A DNA stretch of 9,059 bases, taken from an uncultured Veillonella sp. (GTDB lineage Bacteria > Bacillota > Negativicutes > Veillonellales > Veillonellaceae). Location: contig USAV01000076.1 in assembly GCA_900552715.1 (NCBI GenBank), forward strand, positions 1 to 9,059, written 5' to 3'. Of the stretch, positions 1-5,555 are shown one piece after another. Every line of letters starts with the position of its first letter. Position 1 is the first letter of the stretch. The notes beneath the pieces were generated by a model. It did no database searches, was not told where the DNA came from, and saw only the letters and a program-made list of their open reading frames with translations. A program made the position numbers and the translations under genes.

Positions 1-138
1 TATCTTGAAGCTATTTGAATAGCTCATTATTTGTTGTCGTTACATTTAAGTAACTTTGAATTATGGTTGGTTTTGACTTTGTCAAAACCCGCACTCTGGC
101 ATATGTTCAATCATATGATTGATTACCTATCATTGTTC

Positions 139-150
139 AGTTTTCAAAGA
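139..150 (-). promoter_or_regulatory. boxA antitermination element of the rRNA leader
   Basis: The minus strand reads TCTTTGAAAACT, set in gatctttgaaaactgaacaa. This closely matches the boxA-like sequence found before 16S and in the 16S-23S spacer of Bacillus and relatives, where Nus factors bind the nascent RNA. It lies about 50 nt downstream of promoter P2, as expected for a leader. Confidence 0.7.
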
Positions 151-196
151 TCTGTTATCAGTTTCACGCTTCAGTGAAGCGCCATCTGACGACTTG

Positions 197-228
197 ATTA
201 TAATAACATGTGAACATTTTCATGTCAA
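197..228 (-). promoter_or_regulatory. rRNA promoter P2
   Basis: On the minus strand a perfect -35 TTGACA (228-223) is followed after 17 bp by TATTAT (205-200), which runs into an overlapping TATAAT (202-197). The DNA upstream of the -35 (about 229-260) is rich in A tracts on the minus strand, like an UP element. This is one of the two strongest promoters in the window and fits stable-RNA transcription. Confidence 0.8.
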
Positions 229-293
229 CACATTTTATAATCTTTTTTGAAGTTCTTTTGAACCTCTAAGTGCATTGCTACACTCATTAAGAA

Positions 294-313
294 ACAGTCG
301 CTCGAACGACTGT
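294..313 (-). other. Hairpin at the predicted 5' end of the P1 transcript
   Basis: ACAGTCG (294-300) and CGACTGT (307-313) form a perfect 7-bp stem around a 6-nt loop. On the minus strand the stem starts about 7 nt after the P1 -10 box, so the transcript would begin almost exactly with this hairpin, followed by TTTCTT. It may protect the 5' end or act as a weak early terminator. The sequence does not decide between these. Confidence 0.45.
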
Positions 314-319
314 ATGCAT

Positions 320-348
320 ATTATAGTATAACCAAAATATAATGGCAA
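320..348 (-). promoter_or_regulatory. rRNA promoter P1
   Basis: On the minus strand -35 TTGCCA (348-343) and -10 TATAAT (325-320) are separated by 17 bp. It lies 120 bp upstream of P2 in the same direction. Tandem P1-P2 promoters are typical of rRNA operons. It is divergent from the promoter of the SIMPL gene, with 64 bp between the two -35 boxes. Confidence 0.75.
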
Positions 349-412
349 CCCCTAATTCTCAATTTCACACAACTTTCATTACAGGTTCATTTTACATTCC
401 AAAACCAAAAGA

Positions 413-441
413 TTGATTTTATACAACCAATTATGTATAAT
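413..441 (+). promoter_or_regulatory. Promoter of the SIMPL-domain gene
   Basis: TTGATT (413-418), 17 bp, TATAAT (436-441). The start point would be near 448, giving a leader of about 115 nt that contains the palindrome at 516-546. A second TATAAT at 540-545 lacks a good -35 and is less likely to be the main promoter. Confidence 0.6.
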
Positions 442-515
442 GTAGCTGTAATATAGACTTTTCCGCTTATTCACTTCTATATTCTGATGTGATTCTATAT
501 TACGAATTAGTTTTT

Positions 516-546
516 TATTATAGTATTTATAAATAATACTATAATA
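516..546. repeat. 12-bp inverted repeat just before the SIMPL ribosome site
   Basis: The arms TATTATAGTATT (516-527) and AATACTATAATA (535-546) are perfectly complementary around a 7-nt centre (tataaat). The right arm ends 4 nt before the AAGGAG ribosome site (551-556). It could be an operator or a leader-RNA hairpin. The half-site ATAGTAT/ATACTAT recurs as a palindrome at the menG promoter (2069-2087). Confidence 0.5.
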
Positions 547-563
547 GTGTAAGGAGATTGAGT

Positions 564-1295
564 ATGAAATTATCCAAATGTTTATTATCTAAAACAGTTG
601 CTATTGCTGCTGTATGTGCAACTATGGCTACTGCAGCCTTTGCTGCACCACAAGGTACTTTTGATTCTTCTGAAATTCAAATTACAGGACAATCCTCTCG
701 TTCTGTAGCACCTAACTATGCGATCTTAACACTTGGTATTACTAGCGAAAACACTAATATCAATGCTGCAAAATCTAACAACGACCGCATCATGAGTGAT
801 TTGATTAGTAAGTTAGGTCATTTAGGTATCGACAAAAAAGATATTTATACCTCTAATATTTCTATTAACCCTACTAGTGATTACCAAGAAGGTAAACGAA
901 TCAATACAGGTTATAATGTGTCTAATCGTGTAACTGTAAAAATCAATAATCTTGATAATGTTGGAAAAGCTGTTGATGCTGCTGTTAGCGCTGGGGCTAA
1001 TGATATCAACAACCTTTCTTTCCAAAATGATGTATCTCAACAACTATCTGATTCTTTAACTACAGAAGCAATTCAAGACGGCCGTCATAAAGCTGAGGTT
1101 ATCGCTGCAGCCCTTGGCCGTACATTAGGACCTGTAAAAACAGTTTCTATCAGTACACCTCAAACAAGCTCTATGGACTCTGGTTACTATCGTAACGCAG
1201 TAATGTTAAAAGCGTCTCTCGAAACTGCTACTCCTGTTGAAAAAGGATCATTAGTAGTTTCTCAAGACGCTAATATTACTTATTATTTACAATAG
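564..1295 (+). CDS. Secreted SIMPL-domain (DUF541) protein
   Basis: This 243-residue protein has a clear Sec signal peptide: K residues near the start, a hydrophobic stretch over residues 11-26 and likely cleavage after AFA (about residue 27). The rest looks like one SIMPL/DUF541 domain, the family that includes Brucella BP26/OMP28 and E. coli YggE. Supporting stretches are 'SSRSVAPNYAILTLGI', 'GIDKKDIYTSNISINP' followed by a Y-rich turn, and 'ALGRTLGPV' near the C-terminus. Family members are periplasmic or envelope proteins, some forming rings and some linked to oxidative stress; the biochemical role is not settled. I chose ATG 564 because AAGGAG (551-556) lies 7 nt upstream; a TTG at 558 is too close to that site. 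The 3' end overlaps menG tail to tail by 20 bp, with no terminator seen. Confidence 0.85.
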   Translation: MKLSKCLLSKTVAIAAVCATMATAAFAAPQGTFDSSEIQITGQSSRSVAPNYAILTLGITSENTNINAAKSNNDRIMSDLISKLGHLGIDKKDIYTSNISINPTSDYQEGKRINTGYNVSNRVTVKINNLDNVGKAVDAAVSAGANDINNLSFQNDVSQQLSDSLTTEAIQDGRHKAEVIAAALGRTLGPVKTVSISTPQTSSMDSGYYRNAVMLKASLETATPVEKGSLVVSQDANITYYLQ

Positions 1296-2022
1296 AATTT
1301 TCTGGTACCACACCTTCGTGGACCGCTACAATGCCGCCTGTCAATTCATGATAGGTGGCATTTTCATATCCTAAAGATTTCCAAATTTCAAGAATCTCAC
1401 TTTGATGAGGATATCTACGTAAGGATTCTGGTAACCACGCATAGGAGGAATTATCCTTACTTAATTTACCTATAATAGGTAATATATAGGAGAAGTAGAA
1501 ATTGTATAATTGTTTAAAACCAAACATACTTGGTTTCGCTAACTCCAATACAACTACTTTCCCACCTGGTTTTACAACACGTTGCATTTCAGATAATACC
1601 TGTTTAATATCTGGTACATTACGCATTGCAAAGCCGCTCATAGCAGCATCAAATGTATTATCTGCATATGGTAATGCCATTGCATCACCTTGAACAAGAT
1701 TAACTTGATCTAGTAAACCAGCATCTTCAATGCGTACGCGACCTTGATCAAGCATTTCACTATTAAAGTCCAAAGCCTCTACCTTTAATGTTGGCTCTTG
1801 ACGTAATGCTTCTTTTGTAAACACGCAAGTGCCACAAGCTACATCAAGTATTCGTTGATTTGGACCTATATTCATTGCTTTTACAGAAAATTTGCGCCAG
1901 TAATAATCTTGGCCAAAACTCAAGACTGTATTCATCAAATCATAATTCTTAGCAATATTAGAGAACACACCTTGCACAAACTCTTCTTTATCTGCATATG
2001 TTTTAAATTCTTTCGTATTCAT
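1276..2022 (-). CDS. menG: Demethylmenaquinone methyltransferase (UbiE/MenG family)
   Basis: This 248-residue SAM-dependent methyltransferase should carry out the last step of menaquinone synthesis, C-methylation of demethylmenaquinone. Family marks are the N-terminal 'VFSNIAKNYDLMNTVLSFG' (19-37), SAM motif I 'ILDVACGT' (58-65), 'LDFNSEML' (84-91), 'GDAMALPY' (112-119), 'SGFAMRNVPD' (129-138, the UbiE G-x-RN region) and 'RVVKPGGKVVVLEL' (148-161). The length is normal for the family. Motif I normally continues GTGD, but here it reads GTCV, so the usual Gly-Asp is lost; the rest looks intact. Start ATG 2022 is preceded by AAAGGA at 5-6 nt; an in-frame TTG 21 bp upstream would put that site inside the gene. 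It seems monocistronic and converges with the SIMPL gene. Confidence 0.9.
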   Translation of the reverse strand: MNTKEFKTYADKEEFVQGVFSNIAKNYDLMNTVLSFGQDYYWRKFSVKAMNIGPNQRILDVACGTCVFTKEALRQEPTLKVEALDFNSEMLDQGRVRIEDAGLLDQVNLVQGDAMALPYADNTFDAAMSGFAMRNVPDIKQVLSEMQRVVKPGGKVVVLELAKPSMFGFKQLYNFYFSYILPIIGKLSKDNSSYAWLPESLRRYPHQSEILEIWKSLGYENATYHELTGGIVAVHEGVVPENSIVNNK

Positions 2023-2068
2023 TATGGTCCTTTCACTAATCAAGAACTATATTCAAACTCTTTACTCG

Positions 2069-2087
2069 CATAGTATATCATACTATG
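2069..2087. promoter_or_regulatory. 19-bp palindrome over the menG -10 box (candidate operator)
   Basis: CATAGTAT (2069-2076), centre ATC, ATACTATG (2080-2087): perfect 8-bp arms. It covers the -10 box at 2072-2077, so a bound protein would block the polymerase. A second perfect palindrome, TACTATATATAGTA (2116-2129), lies about 45 bp upstream. Part of the symmetry may simply reflect AT-rich -10-like sequence. Confidence 0.4.
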
Positions 2088-2100
2088 ACGCCTATCAAAA
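2072..2100 (-). promoter_or_regulatory. Extended -10 promoter of menG
   Basis: On the minus strand TGATATACT (2080-2072) is an extended -10 (TGn-TATACT). Upstream is TTGATA (2098-2093) at 15 bp, or TTTTGA (2100-2095) at 17 bp, as a weak -35. The start point near 2065 leaves a leader of about 43 nt before ATG 2022. Confidence 0.5.
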
Positions 2101-2263
2101 GAATCCTATTATATATACTATATATAGTAACTATGTAAAGAGCACATATTTAGTTAAAGTAATATATTCACTACTATTAAAACTAGCATATTACAAAATA
2201 AATATCGTTATCAGTCACAGTAGATCCAATTTAACTATATATTAATGACTATGATATTCTCTA

Positions 2264-2292
2264 TTGCCACCAATCTATGTTCGTTGTATAAT
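2264..2292 (+). promoter_or_regulatory. Promoter of sstT
   Basis: TTGCCA (2264-2269), 17 bp, TATAAT (2287-2292). The predicted start is near 2299, so the 16-bp perfect palindrome at 2309-2324 begins about 10 nt into the transcript. Confidence 0.7.
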
Positions 2293-2301
2293 GACATATG
2301 T

Positions 2302-2329
2302 CCATGTTGAAAAGATATCTTTTCCATGG
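2302..2329. repeat. Nested palindrome in the sstT leader (candidate operator)
   Basis: GAAAAGATATCTTTTC (2309-2324) is a perfect 16-bp palindrome, flanked by CCATG (2302-2306) and CATGG (2325-2329), which are also complementary but offset by two bases. With no loop in the centre it suits a dimeric DNA-binding protein better than an RNA hairpin. Its place just downstream of the predicted start fits roadblock repression of sstT. The regulator is unknown. Confidence 0.45.
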
Positions 2330-2365
2330 TCTTTTATTAGTTTTTATTAAGTATTGGAGTGTACT

Positions 2366-3586
2366 ATGAATCGATTTGTAAAATCAATCAATAGAGTCAG
2401 TCTAATCCAACAAATAATCATAGGTTTGATTATTGGTATTTTGACAGCTCTATACGTGCCAGAATTGGCAAATGAACTAGCTTTATTAGGCGTTCTCTTT
2501 GTTGGTGCTTTAAAAGGGATTGCACCAATCCTTGTATTTTTCCTTGTTATTGCAGCTATCAGTAAACATCGTTCTGGTCAAAAGACTGGGATGGGATCTG
2601 TAATCACATTATATTTATTAGGTACATTCCTTTCTGCAGCACTTGCTGTAGTCGTAAGCTTTATGTTCCCTACTACATTACACCTTGCAGCTAGTGCAGC
2701 TGATGCAGCTCCACCACAAGGTATCGTAGAGGTTATGAAAACACTTCTAAAAAATATTGTTGATAACCCTGTGAAAGCCTTAATGACCGCTAACTATATC
2801 GGTATTTTAGGTTGGGCACTTATCATTGGCGGTGCTTTACGCCATGCACCAATGAATACTAAAGAAGTAATGGAGTCTATCGCTCAAGCTATTACAACTG
2901 TAGTAGGTTGGATTATCCGCTTTGCTCCTCTAGGTATTATGGGTCTCGTAGCTGACTCTATCGCTACTAACGGTATTGAAGCTTTAATCGGCTACTTCCA
3001 ATTACTCGTATTACTACTTGGTTCTATGATTTTCGTAGCATTAGTAGTAAATCCACTTCTATCTTTTGTATATCTTCGTCGCAATCCATATCCATTGGTA
3101 TTTAAATGTTTGCGTGAATCTGCTATCTATGCGTTCTTTACTCGTAGTTCTGCAGCAAACATTCCTGTTAACCTTGATTTAGCAAAACGTTTAAAACTTA
3201 ACCCTGATATGTATTCCGTATCCATTCCATTGGGTGCTACTATCAACATGGGTGGTGCAGCGATCACAATTACAATCATGACATTAGCTGCTGCACATAC
3301 ACTTGGTATCGTTGTAGATGTCCCTACAGCAATCCTTTTATCTGTCATTGCTACAATCGGTGCTTGTGGCGCTTCTGGCGTTGCTGGTGGTTCCCTACTT
3401 CTAATTCCTCTAGCTTGTTCTCTATTCGGTATCTCCAATGATATTGCAATGCAAGTTGTAGGTGTAGGTTTCATCATCGGTGTTTTACAAGACTCCACAG
3501 AAACAGCTCTTAACTCCAGTACAGACATTCTCTTCACAGCTACTGCAGATTATGCAAAACGTGGCTATCACGAAAACTGGGATTAA
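2366..3586 (+). CDS. sstT: Sodium/serine-threonine symporter SstT
   Basis: This 406-residue inner-membrane protein belongs to the dicarboxylate/amino acid:cation symporter family (DAACS) and is predicted to import L-serine and L-threonine with Na+. The N-terminal 'VSLIQQIIIGLIIGI' and 'LLGVLFVGALKGIAPILVF' (40-58) are characteristic of SstT. The serine-rich re-entrant segment is 'AFFTRSSAANIPVN' (256-269), followed by 'IPLGATINMGGAAI' (287-300, the substrate/ion-binding region) and the C-terminal 'GVLQDSTETALNSSTD' (372-387). There are several long hydrophobic segments, about eight as usual for the family. ATG 2366 has GGAG (2356-2359) 6 nt upstream; a TTG at 2354 overlaps that site and is rejected. 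It has its own promoter and terminator, so it is probably a single-gene unit. Confidence 0.92.
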   Translation: MNRFVKSINRVSLIQQIIIGLIIGILTALYVPELANELALLGVLFVGALKGIAPILVFFLVIAAISKHRSGQKTGMGSVITLYLLGTFLSAALAVVVSFMFPTTLHLAASAADAAPPQGIVEVMKTLLKNIVDNPVKALMTANYIGILGWALIIGGALRHAPMNTKEVMESIAQAITTVVGWIIRFAPLGIMGLVADSIATNGIEALIGYFQLLVLLLGSMIFVALVVNPLLSFVYLRRNPYPLVFKCLRESAIYAFFTRSSAANIPVNLDLAKRLKLNPDMYSVSIPLGATINMGGAAITITIMTLAAAHTLGIVVDVPTAILLSVIATIGACGASGVAGGSLLLIPLACSLFGISNDIAMQVVGVGFIIGVLQDSTETALNSSTDILFTATADYAKRGYHENWD

Positions 3587-3594
3587 CACCTATA

Positions 3595-3622
3595 GGCGGT
3601 CCTTCAGGACCGTCTTTTCTTT
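3595..3622 (+). terminator. Rho-independent terminator of sstT
   Basis: CGGTCC (3597-3602), loop TTCA and GGACCG (3607-3612) form a GC-rich stem, lengthened by a G-T and a G-C pair, and followed by CTTTTCTTT. It lies 8 bp after the sstT stop codon. Confidence 0.88.
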
Positions 3623-3705
3623 GTGTTCAATAGATAAAAAATCAGCCTTACTATACTACTTTCAGTACTACTCAGTGTATAATATAAAGAACATGCTCTA
3701 GCAAA

Positions 3706-3779
3706 CAATATAGATATTTATATTAATCATAATTGTTTATATTGAACACAATCATCTATATTGATTTTCTTCAATATAA
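3706..3779. repeat. Repeated TATATTGA elements upstream of the flavoprotein gene
   Basis: Four copies of a TATATTG-type element occur in 74 bp. TATATTGA is direct at 3738-3745 and 3757-3764 (19 bp apart) and inverted as TCAATATA at 3771-3778; CAATATAG, also inverted, starts at 3706. Longer pairings are CAATATAGAT (3706-3715) with ATCTATATTG (3754-3763), and TTATATTGAA (3737-3746) with TTCAATATAA (3770-3779). The tight pair 3757-3778 has 8-bp arms around 6 bp and covers the -35 box, which makes it a good operator candidate. No regulator gene lies nearby. Confidence 0.5.
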
Positions 3780-3788
3780 TGTTATAAT
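3761..3788 (+). promoter_or_regulatory. Promoter of the flavoprotein reductase gene
   Basis: TTGATT (3761-3766), 16 bp, TATAAT (3783-3788). The start point would be near 3795, inside the Fur-like site, with a leader of about 43 nt. Another TATAAT at 3678-3683 has no convincing -35. Confidence 0.6.
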
Positions 3789-3791
3789 AGA

Positions 3792-3810
3792 GTTAATGAT
3801 AATAACTATT
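3792..3810. promoter_or_regulatory. Fur-box-like site at the transcription start
   Basis: Aligned by eye, this 19-bp stretch matches the classical Fur box (GATAATGATAATCATTATC) at 15 of 19 positions, including an unbroken core TAATGATAAT. It lies directly after the -10 box, where a bound repressor would block initiation. AT-rich background makes chance matches easier, and PerR or another Fur-family protein could use a similar site. Confidence 0.45.
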
Positions 3811-3837
3811 AATAGATATAAATAGAAAGGAATCAAC

Positions 3838-5355
3838 ATGAAACAATACGATATTATTGTAGTTGGCACAGGTGGTGCAACCATCGTAGCTGATGCTGCT
3901 ATCAAAGTGGGTAAAAAAGTAGCTATCATAGAAAAAGGTAAATTTGGTGGCACCTGCTTAACTCGCGGTTGTATTCCTACAAAGGTTATGGTTACAGCAG
4001 CTAATGCGATCCAAGAGGTAGAAGAATTCAAAAAAATCGGTATTAATGTTAGCGATGCTACTATGGACTGGGACACTGTTTCTAAACGTACATGGTATAA
4101 AATTGACGAATCCGCAGGCATCTACGATTATTACAACGCTTTCGATAACGTAGACGTATATCGCGGCGCAGCTAGCTTTGTATCCGATAAGGTTATGAAT
4201 ATCCACCTTAACGATGGTTCTGGTACTGTAGAAATTACGGCCCCTACTATTGTTCTTGGCACGGGCGGTTATAGTAATATTCCGAATGTACCAGGTTTAC
4301 AAGAGGCAGGCTATCTTTCTAGTGAAAGCCTCTTTGGCGATAAATTCCCTAAACAACCATATAAATCCCTCGCAGTACTCGGCGCCGGCCCTATCGGTGT
4401 AGAGTTCGGTCACGTTTTTGATGCTGCCGGTACTGAAGTTACCATCATTCAACATAATGTACGTCTTGTACCTAAGGAAGACGAAGAGATGTCTGAACAT
4501 CTTCTCCAAAACTATCGTGCTCGTGGCATCAATGTTATATTGAACCAAGACACTGTTGAAATCCGTCAAGAAGATGGGCTCAAGGTAGTAGTCACAAAAG
4601 ATCGTACTACAGGTGAAATCACTGAAACAAAGGTTGAAGAAATCCTCGTAGCTGCCGGTATTCGTCCAGCAGTTGAAGAATTACACCTCGAAAATACAGG
4701 TATTGAAACATTGCCAAAAGGCTGGATTAAAACAAATGAATTCCTTGAAACATCTGTAGATGGTATCTATGCATTAGGTGATGTAAACGGCGAGCCTGCA
4801 TTCCGCCACCGCGCAAACTACGAAGCGGATATTATCGCCCATAATCTATACTTTGCAAAAAACGAAGAAGATTTCCGTTGGGCACGCTATGATACATTGC
4901 CAAAGGTTACCTTCTCCTACCCTGAAATCGGCAGCGTAGGCCTTACTGAAGCAGAAGCTATTAAAGCTGGTTACAATGTAGGCGTAGGTAAAAACTACTA
5001 CTCCTCCACAGCTAAAGGCTATGCAATGGGTATTAATCCTGGTGATGTAAATGATGGCTTTGTAAAAATCGTAGTCGATAAAGATACAAATCATATCCTT
5101 GGTATGCATGTAACAGGCCCTCAAGCCTCTATCTTATTCCAACCTTACGTAAACCTTATGAATAGCGGTGTAACTCCATTGACTGCTATTAATGAAGAAA
5201 TCGCTTCTGAACGTACAAAACGATTACGTGAAAGAGGAATCACCCGTGCTATGGATCCAAAATCTGTTATCACTGTAGGTGAAACTATGAGTCCACATCC
5301 TTCTCTTGTAGAGGTAATTATGTGGACACAAGTATACTACGAACACCGTTGGTAA
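3838..5355 (+). CDS. FAD/NAD(P)-dependent disulfide reductase, dihydrolipoamide dehydrogenase-like
   Basis: This 505-residue cytosolic flavoprotein belongs to the class I pyridine nucleotide-disulfide reductases. The FAD-binding N-terminus has 'VVGTGGAT' (8-15) and E32. The redox-active pair is C40/C45 in 'GGTCLTRGCIPTK'. The NAD(P) site is 'GAGPIGVEF' (182-190), the second FAD motif 'YALGDVNG' (311-318) and the catalytic His-Glu pair H487/E492 in 'HPSLVE'. All key catalytic residues are present. Oddities: the last glycine of GxGxxG is T15, and between the dimerisation domain (near G427) and H487 there are about 60 residues where lipoamide dehydrogenases have about 30. 'SILFQPYVNLM' recalls mycothione reductases. 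No lipoyl or 2-oxoacid dehydrogenase gene is adjacent, so the E3 role is not supported and the substrate is unknown. GAAAGGA (3825-3831) lies 6 nt before ATG 3838. Confidence 0.85.
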   Translation: MKQYDIIVVGTGGATIVADAAIKVGKKVAIIEKGKFGGTCLTRGCIPTKVMVTAANAIQEVEEFKKIGINVSDATMDWDTVSKRTWYKIDESAGIYDYYNAFDNVDVYRGAASFVSDKVMNIHLNDGSGTVEITAPTIVLGTGGYSNIPNVPGLQEAGYLSSESLFGDKFPKQPYKSLAVLGAGPIGVEFGHVFDAAGTEVTIIQHNVRLVPKEDEEMSEHLLQNYRARGINVILNQDTVEIRQEDGLKVVVTKDRTTGEITETKVEEILVAAGIRPAVEELHLENTGIETLPKGWIKTNEFLETSVDGIYALGDVNGEPAFRHRANYEADIIAHNLYFAKNEEDFRWARYDTLPKVTFSYPEIGSVGLTEAEAIKAGYNVGVGKNYYSSTAKGYAMGINPGDVNDGFVKIVVDKDTNHILGMHVTGPQASILFQPYVNLMNSGVTPLTAINEEIASERTKRLRERGITRAMDPKSVITVGETMSPHPSLVEVIMWTQVYYEHRW

Positions 5356-5366
5356 TACTAACTACA

Positions 5367-5395
5367 TAATAACTACGTAATAACAATGTAATAAC
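5367..5395 (+). repeat. Three TAATAAC copies with an 11-bp period
   Basis: TAATAAC occurs at 5367, 5378 and 5389, between the stop codon and the terminator. Because the period is 11, the three copies place TAATAA in all three reading frames. This may be a chance AT-rich repeat or a backstop against readthrough. Confidence 0.4.
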
Positions 5396-5399
5396 GACA

Positions 5400-5429
5400 A
5401 AAAGGACTGTGTATAAACACAGTCCTTTT
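5400..5429. terminator. Terminator of the flavoprotein gene, probably bidirectional
   Basis: AAAAGGACTGTGT (5400-5412), loop ATAA and ACACAGTCCTTTT (5417-5429) form a perfect 13-bp stem. It has A's on its left side and T's on its right, so it can stop transcription from either strand. It lies 44 bp after the stop codon. Confidence 0.9.
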
Positions 5430-5500
5430 ATCATGTCGAATATAGGAAAAGCACAATACCTATATAGATACTCGTTCATTATATATAGCTATAATATAAA

Positions 5501-5538
5501 TAATAAAGAGCTGAAGATTTTATCTTCAGCTCTTATTA
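5501..5538 (-). terminator. Terminator of the PepSY-protein gene
   Basis: AAGAGCTGAAGAT (5506-5518), loop TTT and ATCTTCAGCTCTT (5522-5534) form a perfect 13-bp stem, extended by TAAT/ATTA across one bulged base. On the minus strand it is followed by TTTATTATTTATAT, a moderately T-rich tail. It starts 18 bp after the stop codon of the minus-strand gene. Confidence 0.8.
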
Positions 5539-5555
5539 GATTATCTATAAATGGC

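Larger units (their letters stand above)
1..313 (-). other. Leader of a leftward rRNA operon (16S gene beyond the left edge)
   Basis: Read on the minus strand, this stretch follows two tandem promoters and contains a Firmicute-type boxA (139-150). It also holds a chain of hairpins: 167-181 (CGCTTCA/TGAAGCG), the 14-bp palindrome CAATCATATGATTG (108-121), a 9-bp stem with a 3-nt loop (69-89), GTTAC/GTAAC (39-54) and AGCTAT/ATAGCT (9-24). Strong tandem promoters, boxA and processing-type stems with no open reading frame are what is known upstream of 16S rRNA in Firmicutes. No part of the mature 16S sequence is recognisable inside the window, so the assignment is inferred from the leader. A tRNA operon or another stable RNA is the main alternative. 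Confidence 0.7.
2023..2365. other. AT-rich divergent intergenic region between menG and sstT
   Basis: These 343 bp separate two genes that point away from each other. They hold the menG promoter and palindromes (2069-2129), the sstT promoter (2264-2292) and the sstT leader palindrome (2302-2329). Between about 2140 and 2260 I see only AT-rich sequence. A 73-codon plus-strand frame crosses the left part but has no ribosome site and low-complexity composition, so I do not call it a gene. Confidence 0.7.

Noticed and set aside
131..153. Reading the boxA-like sequence as part of a 16S-23S spacer
   Set aside because: The same motif occurs in spacers, but here two strong promoters lie directly upstream on the same strand, which points to the operon leader.
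2024..2245. A 73-codon plus-strand frame in the menG-sstT gap
   Set aside because: It starts inside the menG ribosome-site region, has no ribosome site of its own and consists of Y, I, S and N-rich low-complexity residues, as expected from AT-rich non-coding DNA.
3127..3537. A 136-codon minus-strand frame opposite sstT
   Set aside because: It lies fully inside the well-supported sstT gene, has no signal for translation and its composition mirrors the antisense of a hydrophobic protein.
3838..5355. Calling the flavoprotein the E3 subunit of a pyruvate dehydrogenase complex (lpdA) or mercuric reductase (merA)
   Set aside because: No E1, E2, lipoyl or mer genes are adjacent, there is no N-terminal metal-binding domain or C-terminal cysteine pair, and the segment before the catalytic His is longer than usual.
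5400..5538. The two neighbouring hairpins as a small CRISPR or a non-coding RNA
   Set aside because: The two stems have different sequences, and each has the position and tail of a terminator for one of the converging genes.
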